Below are positions 1-10,894 of a stretch of DNA of 64,000 nt, piece after piece. Numbering within the stretch: the first letter of the stretch is position 1; the number at the start of each line of letters is the position of its first letter. The translations under genes were made by a program, and so were the position numbers. The notes beneath the pieces were generated by a model. The model saw nothing but the letters and a program-made list of their open reading frames with translations. It was not told where the DNA came from and did not search any database. The stretch comes from Ailurus styani (taxonomy: Eukaryota > Chordata > Mammalia > Carnivora > Ailuridae). The stretch is taken from NCBI GenBank assembly GCA_002007465.1, contig LNAC01000108.1, positions 2,332,390 through 2,396,389 of the forward strand, written 5' to 3'.

Positions 1-360
1 AAGTTCAGTTCGGCCCCACTTGGGAGAGCAGGTGAGAGAAATTCCTAGTTGAAAGGCCAAGACTGGGAAGGCGGATCCCGATCTTTGTGGAAAGGGTTCA
101 TCCTCATCCACACCAAGAGTCCTCTCTCCCCACCCCCATGAAGCTGGGTGTCTCTGGACACTCCTGGACCACTCTGGACACCACCGGTCCATCATTGTCT
201 CAGTAGCAGCTTATTTCCCAGGATCCTCATCATCAGAACCTTCTTCCTCGGTAGAGACCACCCCCCCCTGCTCCCCCTGGCCCTCAACTTCATGGAGATT
301 CTAACCTTTAGACTTGAGCCCAGAGAAGAAAGTAATACTAGATCCAGATGAGCTGCGTCT
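1..360. other. Unclassified single-copy DNA
   Basis: No repeat family or coding signal recognised. The 67-codon open frame here has low-complexity composition and no domain. Confidence 0.5.
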
Positions 361-440
361 CTCATTCATTCAACAACTATGTACTGAGACTCACTGCTTG
401 CCAGGCAGTGTGCTCATTTCTGGGGATACAACTATTTAAA
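361..440 (-). mobile_element. L2 (LINE2) 3'-end relic, antisense
   Basis: Begins with attcattcaacaactatgta and runs into 'gccaggcagtgtgctcatttctggggataca'-type sequence, the reverse complement of the L2 3' terminus (…cctggcacatag…caataaat…gaatgaat). Heavily diverged, so ancient. Confidence 0.75.
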
Positions 441-509
441 AATGTAAAGAATGTTTGTCTTCTTAATAGATAAAAAGAACAAATAAGTTAAAGATAATTA
501 TCCCTAATA

Positions 510-705
510 TTTGATGAATTCTAAGCAGCAAGATTTGTGTTGAGCCCCTCTATGGACAGTATCTCATTTAATTTTCCAAGAAACCCTATGAAGGAGGTGT
601 CATTATCATCTAGTCACACAGTTAGCAAGAGGAGGAGCTAGGGTTTGAACTCAGACATCCTGACTCCAGGACCTGCCCTTTTAACCTCTAGACAATGACA
701 ATGTA
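510..705 (-). mobile_element. MIR SINE, antisense
   Basis: Shows the antisense MIR order: tctcatttaatttt, an 'aaccctatgaaggaggt' block, cacacagttagcaag, then gggtttgaactcag at 641-654, ending near ttttaacctctaga. Old tRNA-derived mammalian SINE. Confidence 0.85.
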
Positions 706-1274
706 GTTTAATTTGTGCTGTGTTAGAGTGAAAGAGGCCTGTAGGTACATGGAAGAATTCTTCTGGTCTTTCATTCTCTTCCCAGCCTCTGGTCCTTCCT
801 TTTCTATGGACAGCTGAGAGACCAGGGTCTCAGGCCCGAGTCCCTTCTGCTGGGCACCATGAAGTCCTGAGAAGTGCTTCTGACTCTTGCTTTCCTCTGG
901 CCTGTCCTGGCTTTCTGCTCCCGTCTCCATGCCCAGCAGGACCTGGCTACCCCCTGCCAGAGGTCACTCCATAATGCAGAGATCAGACCCCTTGAGAATA
1001 GATCTAGAAATGAGGGAGCAGACACTCCTGGGTCATCCATGGACAACATGGAAAAGCCAATACCAAGACATCTAGCCACCAGCTATGATCTGGGAAGGTG
1101 GGAAGTGATAGAACGGGAAATAAAGAGGAAGCAGGATGGAAAACCAAAAAAGAAATCCAGCATGACAGACACAGAGTGGTGTGGGCAAGGGGAGGGATCC
1201 GTAGGCAGTGCCCATAGAAAGTACATGATGACCAGTAGAAGACAGAAGGGTAAAGAAGATGCACTTTGGTGCCA
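706..1274. other. Unclassified DNA
   Basis: A 164-codon open frame on the plus strand spans 874-1368, but it continues into the MIR at 1275, has no recognisable domain, and overlaps equally long frames on the other strand. It is not called as a gene. Confidence 0.5.
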
Positions 1275-1440
1275 GAGGGGCCTGGGTTCGGTGCTCAACT
1301 CCGCCACTGACAAGCAGGTTACTTACACTCTGGAAGACTCAGTTTTTTCATCTGTAAAATATGGCTAATTCTAGCAAAAATACATCCTTCTTATGAGAAT
1401 TGAGATCACAGATCTATGACCCATAGTAAACACTCAATAA
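1275..1440 (+). mobile_element. MIR SINE, sense
   Basis: Sense MIR landmarks: 'cctgggttcg' near 1281, a degraded 'gccact' block, ttttttcatctgtaaaat at 1343-1360, and a terminal 'gtaaacactcaataa'. Confidence 0.8.
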
Positions 1441-2984
1441 AGGACAGTAAAAACCATTGATAAAAATGACATACTTGTCCACTGAGCTTGTTCTGGAGGA
1501 CTTGGCTCCCAGGCACCTGGGAAAAGATGCCCAGATTCACCTCCAGTCTCTCTGTTACACTGAAAAGCTGAGCTCGCAGAGTACAGGCATTTTATGATGG
1601 TACAGAACCCCCCCCCCCGCCACTGCCCTAGCTGCCCCATCCATATCTGTCTCTTGCAGTTAAGAGTATCCTTAGAAACTTCCACTGCGAGCCATGGGAG
1701 CTCTATTATTCACTTCCCCACAGTTTCACCTGCTCTTATGTCCTTCTCTCTATGACCCTGTGTTTTCTGTTTTGTCTCCCTCTGTTCACGCTCTCTCTCC
1801 AGTTTTATTTTTCTCCCTCTCTCTCTATTTCTCTTCTCCCCCACCCCCATCATTACCACTGTCCTGCAGGGCAGGATAATTGGTGGCCATTGAAATTGAC
1901 ACATGTTTTCATAAGGCAACTCAGAAGCTCTTTGTTAAGGGTGGAGATTGGGTATTCTTCCCCCAGGTATTGATACTCTCCCAAAAACAAAGAACATTTT
2001 AACCTGTTTCCAGCCAAGCTTTGGACAGCTTAGAAGATATTTGAAACTGCTCTTTTAAAAGGCTCTGATTTATAGACCCTCCCCCCTCTTATATACACAT
2101 CAACATTCCACCAGTCTAGTAGTATTGAGTCATGGTCACGGTAGCTGCATCCTCTCTCGGCCTAGAATCCCCCACCTTCCCATCCCCCAACATAGCTCCA
2201 TATGGTGCTCATGGGGCTCTCATGGGGCCCTTGCCAAGACACTCAGGCCAGTAACTTAATAGCAACATGGCCCCCATTTCCCAACAGTGGGTGTCTCAGG
2301 AATAGGACAGCACCAACACCTCTAGCCAGGATGTATGCTTGACTGTAGTTTGACAGTTGACAATTTGAGCAAACACAATGACTCATCCTGAAGACAAAAC
2401 CAAGGCAGAGAGCCTTTCCAACCCTCTCCCAAGGGAAGATAACTAATTAAATAGCCTCATCAGAGTGCCCACTGTGGAGCCAACCCCTATTCTCCACTCC
2501 CTCTGTTCCCCACAAGGAGGCCAGATTAATGGAATTGACTGCAAATGCCATCCTCCCTTCCCCCAAATTATTCTGGCTCCCAAGACAAAGCATCCTTTCC
2601 AGAAAAACAGGCAAGCATCCTCTGGCTCATCTCCTTAATCAGCCCTTGCTGATTCCCTCACCAAGAGTCTTCTTGGGGGCTGAGTCGATGGGTATCCACC
2701 AATGGCAGGAGCCTGTCAGGACAGCCAGGGAAGAAGGGGAGGAGTGAATCCAAACAACTCAGAGAGATCAACCCTGTCTCTGGCAACCAGCACAGGGGAC
2801 TGTGTCTGGTCATCTTTACTCCATTATATTCTTCAGGAGATCAGTGGCAGACATTAACAAGGAGCATGGGACCTGTGTTTAAGTCTGTCGCCTGGGAACA
2901 GACTTGGCTTTTGTTTTGTTGGGCTTTTTTGGGAAGAGTTTGCAGAGTTTTGATGACAGCTTAACCTCCTCATATACAATTTCT
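1441..2984. other. Unclassified DNA with C-run and pyrimidine-rich tract
   Basis: Contains an 11-base C run at 1608-1618 and a strongly pyrimidine-rich stretch at about 1735-1860. From 1990 to 2980 it is moderately AT-rich single-copy sequence with no recognised family. Confidence 0.5.
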
Positions 2985-3100
2985 AATTGATAGCTTCATT
3001 CACTCATCCATTCAATATTTTTTGGCACCAACCATGTGCTGGGCCCGTGGCGAGGCCTTGGAGGTACCAAAATGGAAACCGTAATGATGGAATTAGTCAG
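2985..3100 (-). mobile_element. L2 3'-end relic, antisense
   Basis: 'cattcactcatccattcaa' followed by a 'ggcaccaaccatgtgctgggcc' and 'ggaggtacc' series matches antisense L2. Diverged L2-like sequence may continue to about 3260. Confidence 0.65.
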
Positions 3101-3448
3101 GAATTAGGATGGAGCCATGTGCAAGGTGCCCTGGGAGCCTCTGGAGGGGAAATATTCACTATTTCTTGAGGTTGTTAGAAAGGACTTCAGAGCTGAGGGA
3201 CACAGGCACAGGCACTAGAAGGCTAAGTGGGAATTCATCAAGGGGAGACATGAATCACACAGAGTTCAATAAAGATCATGGGTCCTGGCTTCAGGCTGCA
3301 ACACAAGTCTTAAACCCATCTAGGGCGAGGCACACCCAGGAATCATGGTACTTTCTTGGGAACACCGTGAAAATGTGGATGAGTAGAACTCTATTGCATC
3401 AGCTAAGAACATTCAGCTAATAGACATGATCATATCAAAACTAACAAC
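3101..3448. other. Unclassified DNA, possible L2 extension
   Basis: The stretch around 3170-3200 faintly resembles the antisense L2 'aggaggtgac…gagctgag' block. Nothing else is recognised. Confidence 0.4.
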
Positions 3449-3600
3449 AGGAAGTACTGTTAAGAAATCCCATCTTAGCAGGGGGAAAACACAGAACACC
3501 AATCTCACCAACAGCAGTGTGAAGGGTGAGGTCAACAGGCTGAGTAAGGTGTGATATCTCAGAACTGAACAGCCCCTGCCATGTCACTTGGTATTGCTCA
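3449..3600 (+). repeat. Unidentified dispersed element, copy A
   Basis: Shares a colinear, same-strand similarity of roughly 100 bases with 51940-52060. Common blocks include ttaagaaatc, a 'gaaaa-aca-a-aacac' block, a 'caccaa/taccaa…cagtgtgaa/caatgtgaa' block and caggctgagtaa versus caagctgagcaa. The family is unknown to me. It could be an ancient exapted mammalian repeat. Confidence 0.6.
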
Positions 3601-3889
3601 CTGGGGACCCATGTTAGCAGGCAGCAAAGGTCTGATTTTAAAAACACATAAGAGTTGTGCTGATTGAGAATAGCTTATCAACTAACTGCACAGTTTCTGT
3701 GATTTGGGAAAAGAATACTATATTTAGAGCAGCGGAAGGTCTCTCTGCTCATGGAACTCCTATCCCTACCTAGGAAGACGTCCCCCTGGTGTCCATGGGT
3801 GGTGAGTGGAGTCAATTCCTCATATCAGGAGTGGCTTCTCTCAGGGAAATCCTTACATCCCTGAGTTTGGTATCTGAAACCCCCTACTC

Positions 3890-4065
3890 TGACCCAAACT
3901 ACATTTACAAGCTTTTCTTCCACTAGATTTACTCTCTAATCTGGCTGGGATGTTCTACTTATCATCCCCCTTGCATACTGTATGTTCTCATAACCAATAT
4001 TAGCTCAATTCACGGCACATAAACTGTATCCAATAAGTGTCTTATAGAATGAATAAAAGGGTGCA
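3890..4065 (+). mobile_element. L2 3'-end relic, sense
   Basis: The 'cttgcatactgtatgttctcat' region and the terminus 'cacggcacataaactgtatccaataagtg…gaatgaata' parallel the L2 ending. The remainder is strongly diverged. Confidence 0.6.
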
Positions 4066-4084
4066 TAGTTGGATGAATGGTTGG

Positions 4085-4270
4085 GTATGTCCTACCACCA
4101 TGCCATTTGCTCTGCCTGGAACTCTATCTAAATCCAGCCTATCCTTGAACTCTTGACTCATAAGACGTCTCCCTTTCAGGACCCTTCCCTTTCCCAGCTC
4201 ATCCCATCACACAGTGTTTACTTGTCACTCTTAATTCCTCGGAATGGGTCTGCCATGCTCCCCAGGATAT
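4085..4270 (+). mobile_element. L2 relic, sense
   Basis: 'ccatttgctctgcctggaac' at about 4101 is the L2 'gttccctctgcctggaa' landmark, followed by L2-like 'ccttgaactcttgactcat' and 'cttgtcactctta' segments. Confidence 0.6.
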
Positions 4271-4504
4271 GAATCATGCCTTGATTCTGCAGACTGACCC
4301 TGTGATGTCTTACAACCCTCTTGGTCTTGCAATCATTCTTCACATCTGTTCTCCAAGTAGCCTACCACTATAGCAAAGAAAGTACCCTGAGTGTTATCCC
4401 AGGACAGTCCCAGATCACTGGGTAAGTCCCAGTAGGAACACAGTAGGTGGACAAGAATCATAACAAGCCCTGACTTGGGAGCCATGCTGAGGCCTCAGAA
4501 GCCA

Positions 4505-4610
4505 CTGGTCAAGCTAAGTATAATTGCCTAATCCCAGCCCTGCTGCTGAAAGATCTTGGCTGGTCACCTCCAGGACATGCTTGGTCTGGCTTTCCTGCAT
4601 CTCTTCCTTT
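4505..4610 (+). mobile_element. Possible MIR fragment, sense
   Basis: 'taatcccagccctgctgctgaa…atcttggctggtcacctcc' resembles the MIR 'ggctctgccacttactagctgtgtgaccttgg' segment with many changes. Confidence 0.35.
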
Positions 4611-6094
4611 GGAGAACCACCTACTCCTTGTGGTTCTGGTGGAGCTGTCAATCACAGGGCTCTCTTTCAGGCATAGAGAAATGATTAGTGTCCAAACTGG
4701 CCATCAGCATTCCCATTGCCCCAGAGAGCAAGTCCAGGATGGGCACGTGCCTGAGTCCAGTCCAGTCTGGAGGGTTTATTCTAGCACAAGCAAGACAACA
4801 TCTTGCCCACACAAAGGGAGGGAACCCCATGCTGCAGAAGAGAAAGAGGCCACTGCTAGGCTTCAGAGAAGCAAAGTCAAGAAATGGCCTGGCCTGATGC
4901 CCTAGGTCTACCCCTATCTGAAGCCAATCTATCCTGAGATTATCCAATTTGGAGGGCCTGCCAATTCCCCTTTTACTTAAGATACTTGGATGTGAGGCTT
5001 CTAAAATTAAGAGAGCCCAAGGTCTCAGTTCTCGCTCTGTACCAGGTGGGAGATAGAAGATGAGCAATTTGCTCTGCTTTCAGAGAGGATATGGGGGAAA
5101 AGTTTATGCTGGGATATCAGAGGCCTCAGGGGCTCTTGGAGGCTCCTGCCCCATTCACTCTGTCTTGCCCCAATCCCACGCAGGCTCTTGAGTGGGCTCT
5201 CGTGACTCTTGGCAGTTCTTGTCTTCTATCTTTGAAGACCTCGCGATGGGTAGCAGAGTGAAGGAGACCATTGCCTAGTGTCCCCTCTCCAGCAGAGACA
5301 CCAGCACCCATGTGCCCCTGGAGGACATCCTCTCTTCCTTCTGTTCTTCTTGCAGCCGCTTTATACAAATCGACCCACTAGTCGACAGTGCCCCCAAGAC
5401 ACCTGTTTGGAGGGAGCAGGAGGACACCTCCAGCTCACCTCTCTGCAAAGTATGTCTGCGGCAGAACCACTCCCCAGGGCCAGGCACCATCTGTTGTTAG
5501 AAATCCCCTTTGCTAATTGTTAAACTTCTCTGAATGGAAATGAATCACAGAGCCAGGCAGGAGGGGGCTTGAGGAGGTGCTGGCAATTTACTTAGCGGCA
5601 GTGATCATCCCAGCCGGCCACATGCAGAGGCTCCTGATCCATCTTTGGCACGGGCTCCACCACGTGCTCAGCATCCCAACGAGGCCAATATTTCTGAAGG
5701 GGAATTCACAGGGCTTGGGAGCCCGGGGAATTGCCATGAGAACCTCGCTGGGGCTGGAAACACTCTTTCTAGGTCCAAAGAGGGCACCCAAGCTGGAAGT
5801 AGACCGATCCTGTTGGAGTAGCTGAGCCTTTCCTAACTTCAGCACCTTGGGAGCAAAGTACCAGGCCCATCTGACCTCAGCCCGCCCCTGGATGAGGACA
5901 CAATGCCCACTAACAGGGAGGAGAGAAGGGCTAGCAGCAGACTCTTGAGCAATGGGAGGTGGACCCTAGCTTAAGGGCTGTGCCTACCTCCAGGGGTTCC
6001 TTCTGCTACTATTATGTGATCTTTCCCTCAGGCAGCTTGGGTCAGGTTATGTTCACAGAACCAAGATGAGTTGAGGATACTAGGAAAGGAAACC
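4611..6094. other. Unclassified single-copy DNA
   Basis: Repeat-poor. A polypyrimidine tract ending in cttcttgcag at about 5346-5355 looks like a splice acceptor. The downstream frames (about 60-80 codons) show no family resemblance and no clear paired donor, so no exon is called. A 5580-5830 segment has open frames on both strands, also unrecognised. Confidence 0.45.
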
Positions 6095-6295
6095 CCCCTG
6101 TCATGAGCACTTACTATGCTCTGAAGCATTCCGCTGTGCTCTTGGTAAAGTTTTCTCATGGAATCTGTCCAACAACCAAGGAAGACAGACATTATTAGTC
6201 CCATTTAACAGACTAGGAAACTGAAGCTAGGGGAGGAAAAAAAGTTATTTTTTTTTCAAGGTCTTTCAGCTAGCTGGTAGCAGAAGTAGGACCCA
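6095..6295 (-). mobile_element. MIR SINE, antisense
   Basis: 'gagcacttactatgctctga', then 'attattagtcccatttaacagactaggaaactgaag', then a ttttttttt-interrupted 'cagctagctggtagcagaagtaggaccc'. Full antisense MIR order with an internal T expansion at 6246-6258. Confidence 0.85.
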
Positions 6296-6680
6296 GTTCC
6301 ATGGAACCCCTTCCCCTCTACTACACTGGAGGACAAAGGATGGGGTTGAACACATGTGTCCAGGGAAGGATTTGCTAACACTAAGGGAACTGCATGTGGG
6401 GGGTCTGGCCTAAGACCCAGGGTCTCCACCATCAGCACCATCAACTCTGAGCATGCACCAGGGACCAACTGGGCCCTGGGAATGCAAAAACCTGACAGGC
6501 TCCCACAGTAGTCCCCTGGAAAGGTAGTCAGGTCCTGTGAGTGAGTGACCCATGACAGTCTAGTCTCTGCCCCAAGAGAATGGAACAAAGACAAAGCACA
6601 AAGTTGTACTGGTACCCTAACCTTGTTGAAATCCTTCCTAGGATTTCCCTCAGGCAGCTTATGACTCATGACTCTTAGGA
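6296..6680. other. Unclassified DNA
   Basis: No recognised repeat. A 144-codon minus-strand frame (6256-6690) begins inside L2 sequence and runs into the MIR, so it is rejected as a gene. Confidence 0.45.
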
Positions 6681-6684
6681 AAGC

Positions 6685-6905
6685 ATACAAACATCACTGG
6701 GGCTCTCAGGACCCTCCACAGTCTGTCCCCTGACCACCTCCCCTCTTCTTCCTCCCTGCTCTGGCAGCTCTGGCCTTCTGGAAATATGCTCAGCTGTGTC
6801 TGTACTCCAGACCTTTGTCTGAGCTGTTCCTTCCACCAGGAATGCTTTCTCATACTTTTTGCCTGACTAGCCCCTACTCTTTCTTCAGGTGACATCACTT
6901 CCTTT
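6685..6905 (+). mobile_element. L2 relic, sense
   Basis: Colinear with internal L2 3' sequence: 'cctgaccacctcccctcttc', 'gctgttccttccaccaggaatgctttctcatac' and 'cttcaggtgacatcacttcc'. Confidence 0.7.
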
Positions 6906-7479
6906 AGGGGCCAACACTCACAAAGCATCAACTGAAGTATAAGGAATGTTTTTAGATAATGCAGCAGGCATTTACGGTGAGTCCTTCAGCTCACCTGATT
7001 TCAGCACAGCTGTAGTGGACAGTTCCCTGCCCATGTACTACTGCAAGCACGGGTACTGGAGTCTCCCTCTCTTATTGAACTTTGGGAAGGTTGCTGAGCT
7101 CCCCAGGAGCCACGAGGGAGTGTGTGTGTGGGGAGATAAAGCAATGGGTGCTGGAGTTTCAGGTATGTGCCCCACTCTCCTGTCCTCCAGCGGGGTAATC
7201 CTTTGGGGTGTTCTACTTGGTTTGTCAAAAGGCTGTAATGGGACTGAGTCCCAACTGCCCACAATAACCAGTTCATTATTTCATTGGCTTCTATCCCCTC
7301 CCTGTTTCATTTTCTCTGTTCCTTCACTCCTGTTTCCTAGAAGTACTTCCCAAATAAACTGCTTACTCTCAAGTCCTTATCTTAGGCTCTGTTCTCCAGA
7401 CAAGAAATCATAAAACGATCTCTTACTTTAATATTTATGCATATGTTTTAACATAAATTAAAATACAAAAAGGCACATA
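6906..7479. other. Unclassified DNA
   Basis: A 155-codon plus frame (6946-7413) has no recognised domain and overlaps several frames on the other strand. It is considered fortuitous. Confidence 0.45.
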
Positions 7480-7968
7480 TCATATAGCCCACAGGTAAGA
7501 ACAAATTGAACGTCCATCACAGATGAATGCATAAACAATGTGCTATATACACTCAATGGAATATTATCCAGTCTTAAAAACGAAAGAAATTCTGGCACAG
7601 GCTATAAAATGCATGAACTTTGAGGATATTATGCTCAGTGAAATAAGCCAGGCACAGAAAGACAATATCATATTATTCCATCTATATGAGCTACATAGAA
7701 TAGGCAAATTCATAGAGACAGGGAGCAGAACAGAGGTTACCAGGGACTGGAGGGGGTTGACAAAATAGAATTTTTTTTTTATAATGGAGAATTATTGTTT
7801 CTCCAAATGGGTACAGAGTTTCTGTGTGGGATGATAAAAAAGTTGAAATGAACAACAGTTGTGCAACATTATGAATGTACGTAATGCCAAAGAACCATAA
7901 ATTTAAAAATGGTTAAAACCGTAAACTTTGTTATGTGTATTTTACCACAATAAGGAAAACTTTAAAAA
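7480..7968 (+). mobile_element. L1M-type LINE 3' end, sense
   Basis: Matches the 3' untranslated end of old mammalian L1 (L1M): 'gtccatcacagatgaatgca', 'caatggaatattatccag', 'tatgctcagtgaaataagcc', 'attccatctatatgag', 'tggttaaaacc' and terminal 'tgtgtattttaccacaata'. A 76-codon frame inside (7538-7768) is untranslated-region sequence, not coding. Confidence 0.93.
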
Positions 7969-8224
7969 CATATAAATAACACATTAAGAGCCATGAGTTC
8001 ACAGATAATATTGCCTAGGACAAGGCTAAGAGGGTCAGTAAACCTTTTAATGTTTATCTTTTTAGATGAGAAGTAAATAACAGTACAGGTGGTATGCTGA
8101 TACGGCAACAACTGTAAAGGTGGAATTTCAATGATGGACGTTTGGAAGCTCCACCCTAGAGGAAATGACATCCCCGTTGGCGCATGGGCCCAGAGCACTC
8201 TCCATGTTCTCCTTTTTATAACAC

Positions 8225-8380
8225 CCATTACACCTGTAAATGCTTCTTTCTTTGTCTGACTCCCCACTGGCCTGTAGGTCACCTGAGAGCAGTGACCCAT
8301 CCCTCCTGCTCTTTTCTGTATCCCGGGATGAATCGCACGGGAAATATTCAATAAGTATCACTCGATCGAATGGGACTGAG
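8225..8380 (+). mobile_element. L2 3'-end relic, sense
   Basis: 'ttgtctgactccccactggcctgtaggtcacctgagagcagtgaccc…tctgtatccc…aatattcaataagtatcactcgatcgaatggga' follows the L2 3' terminus in order. Confidence 0.75.
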
Positions 8381-9504
8381 TTAGAAACTATCCTGAGGGT
8401 CTTCCAGAAGAGGAGACTCCAAAAGGGGGCAAAATTCACCCCTAGCAGCAGAGGCACAAGAGCATCGCAGGCAGAATCCCCAAGTAGGAAGACCTGTGTT
8501 GCGCTCCACAGACAAGCTGTCACGCTGGGCTGGCAGAGGCTGGGTGGCTGGGGTGTGGGAGGGAGTGTGTGCTGGGGTGGTTGGCTGGAGGTTGGAAGGA
8601 CACATGAGCCCTCGAACGCCAACCTGGGGCAGTTGGATGAGTCCTTACAAGCCCATGGGAGGGCCCCCCTCCTCTTCCCTTTTGCCAGAGTCTCAAGTCT
8701 CAACTACTTTCTCACCAAGACAGGGGGCCGTACTGGGGGCTGGACTTCAGGGCATGTGTGACCCTTCATTTTGTATGCAACTCATTATAAGAATGTACAT
8801 TTTTTCTGGGGAAAGGGTCCATGGCTTCCATCAGATTCTAAAAGGGCTCTGTGCTCCCTCAAAGAGTGAGAAGTTCCTAGTTCTGGGGAAAAACCAGTTG
8901 GACAGAGTGCCGCACCATCTGTCCCCCTCCCCACCACTTGGCCCCAGACTTTGGAGGTGAGGGTGGAGGGCTCACACAATGAACTCAACCACTCTCCAGA
9001 CCTCAGAGCCTTCCAGACTGAGGACTGGGATTGGGGAGTGTGAAATCAAGTGCATCTCAAGGGGACACTTCTGGTCCCGCTCCCTCTTCCCATGGCTCCT
9101 GGATCTCCCTGCTCCTCCCTCCTTGGGGCTCTGAGTCACCACCAATTCCCTCACTCCATGCCAGCCCAGCCCCAAAACACCAAGACACTCAAATGCTCTC
9201 CTCTGTGAGCCCTGCCTCAGGAGTCAGGGAGGACCAACCGACTTCCTCTCTGGTTACTCACATTTCTGAACTGTGTGCCTTTTGCCAGAAGGACCCCTGG
9301 TCACAGGACACATGACAGACATCTCTCTGTCCTGACCTCAGTCCCGCCTCTCCAGAATGGGCTCCCTCAGATAGTCAGGGTCCTAAGCAACTGAATGGGT
9401 GTAACCAACAATAATTGTAAGTCATCCTCAGTGTGATCTGTCCCTCCAAAGGCTGGCTGTCAGTCCCCACCTTTCCCCTCAGGAAACCAGTCCATATCAT
9501 CCCT
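8381..9504. other. Unclassified DNA
   Basis: GC-moderate. Several overlapping open frames of 65-190 codons lie on both strands at 8128-8960, none with a recognisable domain. A G/T-rich patch lies around 8525-8590. Confidence 0.45.
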
Positions 9505-9640
9505 CTGGTGAGGGAGGGATGTGGATTAAAATCCCACCTGGGCCATTTGCCAGCTCTGTGCAAATTACTTCCTTGTGAAGCCTCCACTTCCTTAGCTTTG
9601 AGATGGGGTTAACAATCCTTATCTCACTGAAGCCCTATAA
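9505..9640 (+). mobile_element. MIR SINE, sense
   Basis: 'attaaaatcccacctgggccatttgccagctctgtgcaaattact', then 'cacttccttagctttgagatgggg' and 'aacaatccttatctcac': the MIR core in order. Confidence 0.8.
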
Positions 9641-10439
9641 AGCAACAAATGAAACCATATCTGCCTCTCTCAAACCAGGTTCCACTGTTTTAAAAGATTT
9701 GATACCCTTCTATCTCCCTCTTGGAGATACTTAAGATTCATTATTATACTAAAGGTTCTGAGAAGTTCTGCAAAAAGAAAGAAAAAGAAATCTCTCTCAC
9801 TCTGTTTAACCCAGGGCTGGACCATGAGACTCAGCAGCTGTGCACAGCTGGTGGAGAAGCTCTGAGCTAGTAAAGACAGTTCACTGGCAGGCAGTAAATG
9901 CTCAATTAGCAGGCTCTCTCTTCCCCTAACACCCTCCTACCCTGAAGAGCCAGATATGCAGAAAATGAAGAAAATTAAGATAAAAAAGCCATCTTCCTCA
10001 TGAGGTTTTCCTGTGACCTCTCTGAAGGCCCTTTGAGGGAAGAGAGCTAGAGAGACCAAGGGCCCAAGACACAGCTTCCTGGGACCAGCTGGCTGATTCT
10101 GGGGAGGCCACCCTGCCCTGCTGATGGAGGCGGGTGAATCCGGTCAGATTTGAACATTTCCTAATTCTTCTGAGGATTTCTCTTCTGACAGCCAAGACCC
10201 ACCCACCCATTAGCAGGATTCCGTGGCCAGTACAGTGAGAAGAGAAATCAGTGAAAAAGAAGCCAATAAACAGAGTCCACCCACTGCCAGAGCCTCCAGG
10301 GCCCCCGGAGCCACGTCTGGGGGCAGGCCCTGCATGAGCAGGACCTCCCTTGCCTGGCCACAAGGACCCAATGGGACAGCTCTCAGGAAGCTCCCAGGCC
10401 ACTCTCTGCACATCCCACCTCCCCGCCTCCTTCCATGGT
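9641..10439. other. Unclassified DNA
   Basis: An A-rich patch lies at 9771-9790. 'gcaggcagtaaatgctcaat' at 9889-9908 is likely a stray MIR or L2 3' tip. The 137-codon minus frame at 9998-10411 has no domain. Confidence 0.45.
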
Positions 10440-10720
10440 GTCCACTGATTAAGGCAGTGTTCCCTACTACAGCATAAACGAATGCATTATGTCTTTGTTA
10501 TGCTAATGTCATAGCACACCGCAATTTAAATAGCACTTCCAGAAAAATTAAGTATGTTCATTGACACAGTGAAATGTTTTCACCCTCGATGTAACCTTCA
10601 CAGATTCTGTACAAAATCCATCAGTCAGTGAGCTATTCATTTGCGAATGCTTAGCAATTATTATGCTAATGCATCACAATGCATTACAGCAAATTCTCTG
10701 TAAGTGGCAGGAAGTGCAGC
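10440..10720. promoter_or_regulatory. AT-rich enhancer-like block with POU-type octamers
   Basis: Repeat-free block rich in homeodomain-like sites. It has atgctaat octamers at 10500-10507 and 10663-10670. The palindromic half-sites atgcatta near 10482 and taatgcat near 10668 are reverse complements of one another. Such composition is common in conserved non-coding enhancers. No conservation could be checked, so activity is inference. Confidence 0.35.
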
Positions 10721-10894
10721 TGCCTGGCACACACCGCGCCCAGAGTATGGGGCCTCTATCAACATACGGAGTCATCACCGCAACTTGGGTCTGACCACGT
10801 TTTATGTCCCGCCTTCGAGGAGTGATCCTCCCAGGCTCCAAGGCGGAGCTAAATAGCACTTAGCCACACATCCTCGGAGGACCTCCCAGCAAGA

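Noticed and set aside
5278..5523. Possible exon after a polypyrimidine tract and cag
   Set aside because: No paired donor at a consistent frame and no recognisable peptide. Acceptor-like tracts are common by chance.
7538..7768. 76-codon frame resembling a repeated protein
   Set aside because: It is the translated 3' untranslated end of an old L1, not an L1 protein segment.
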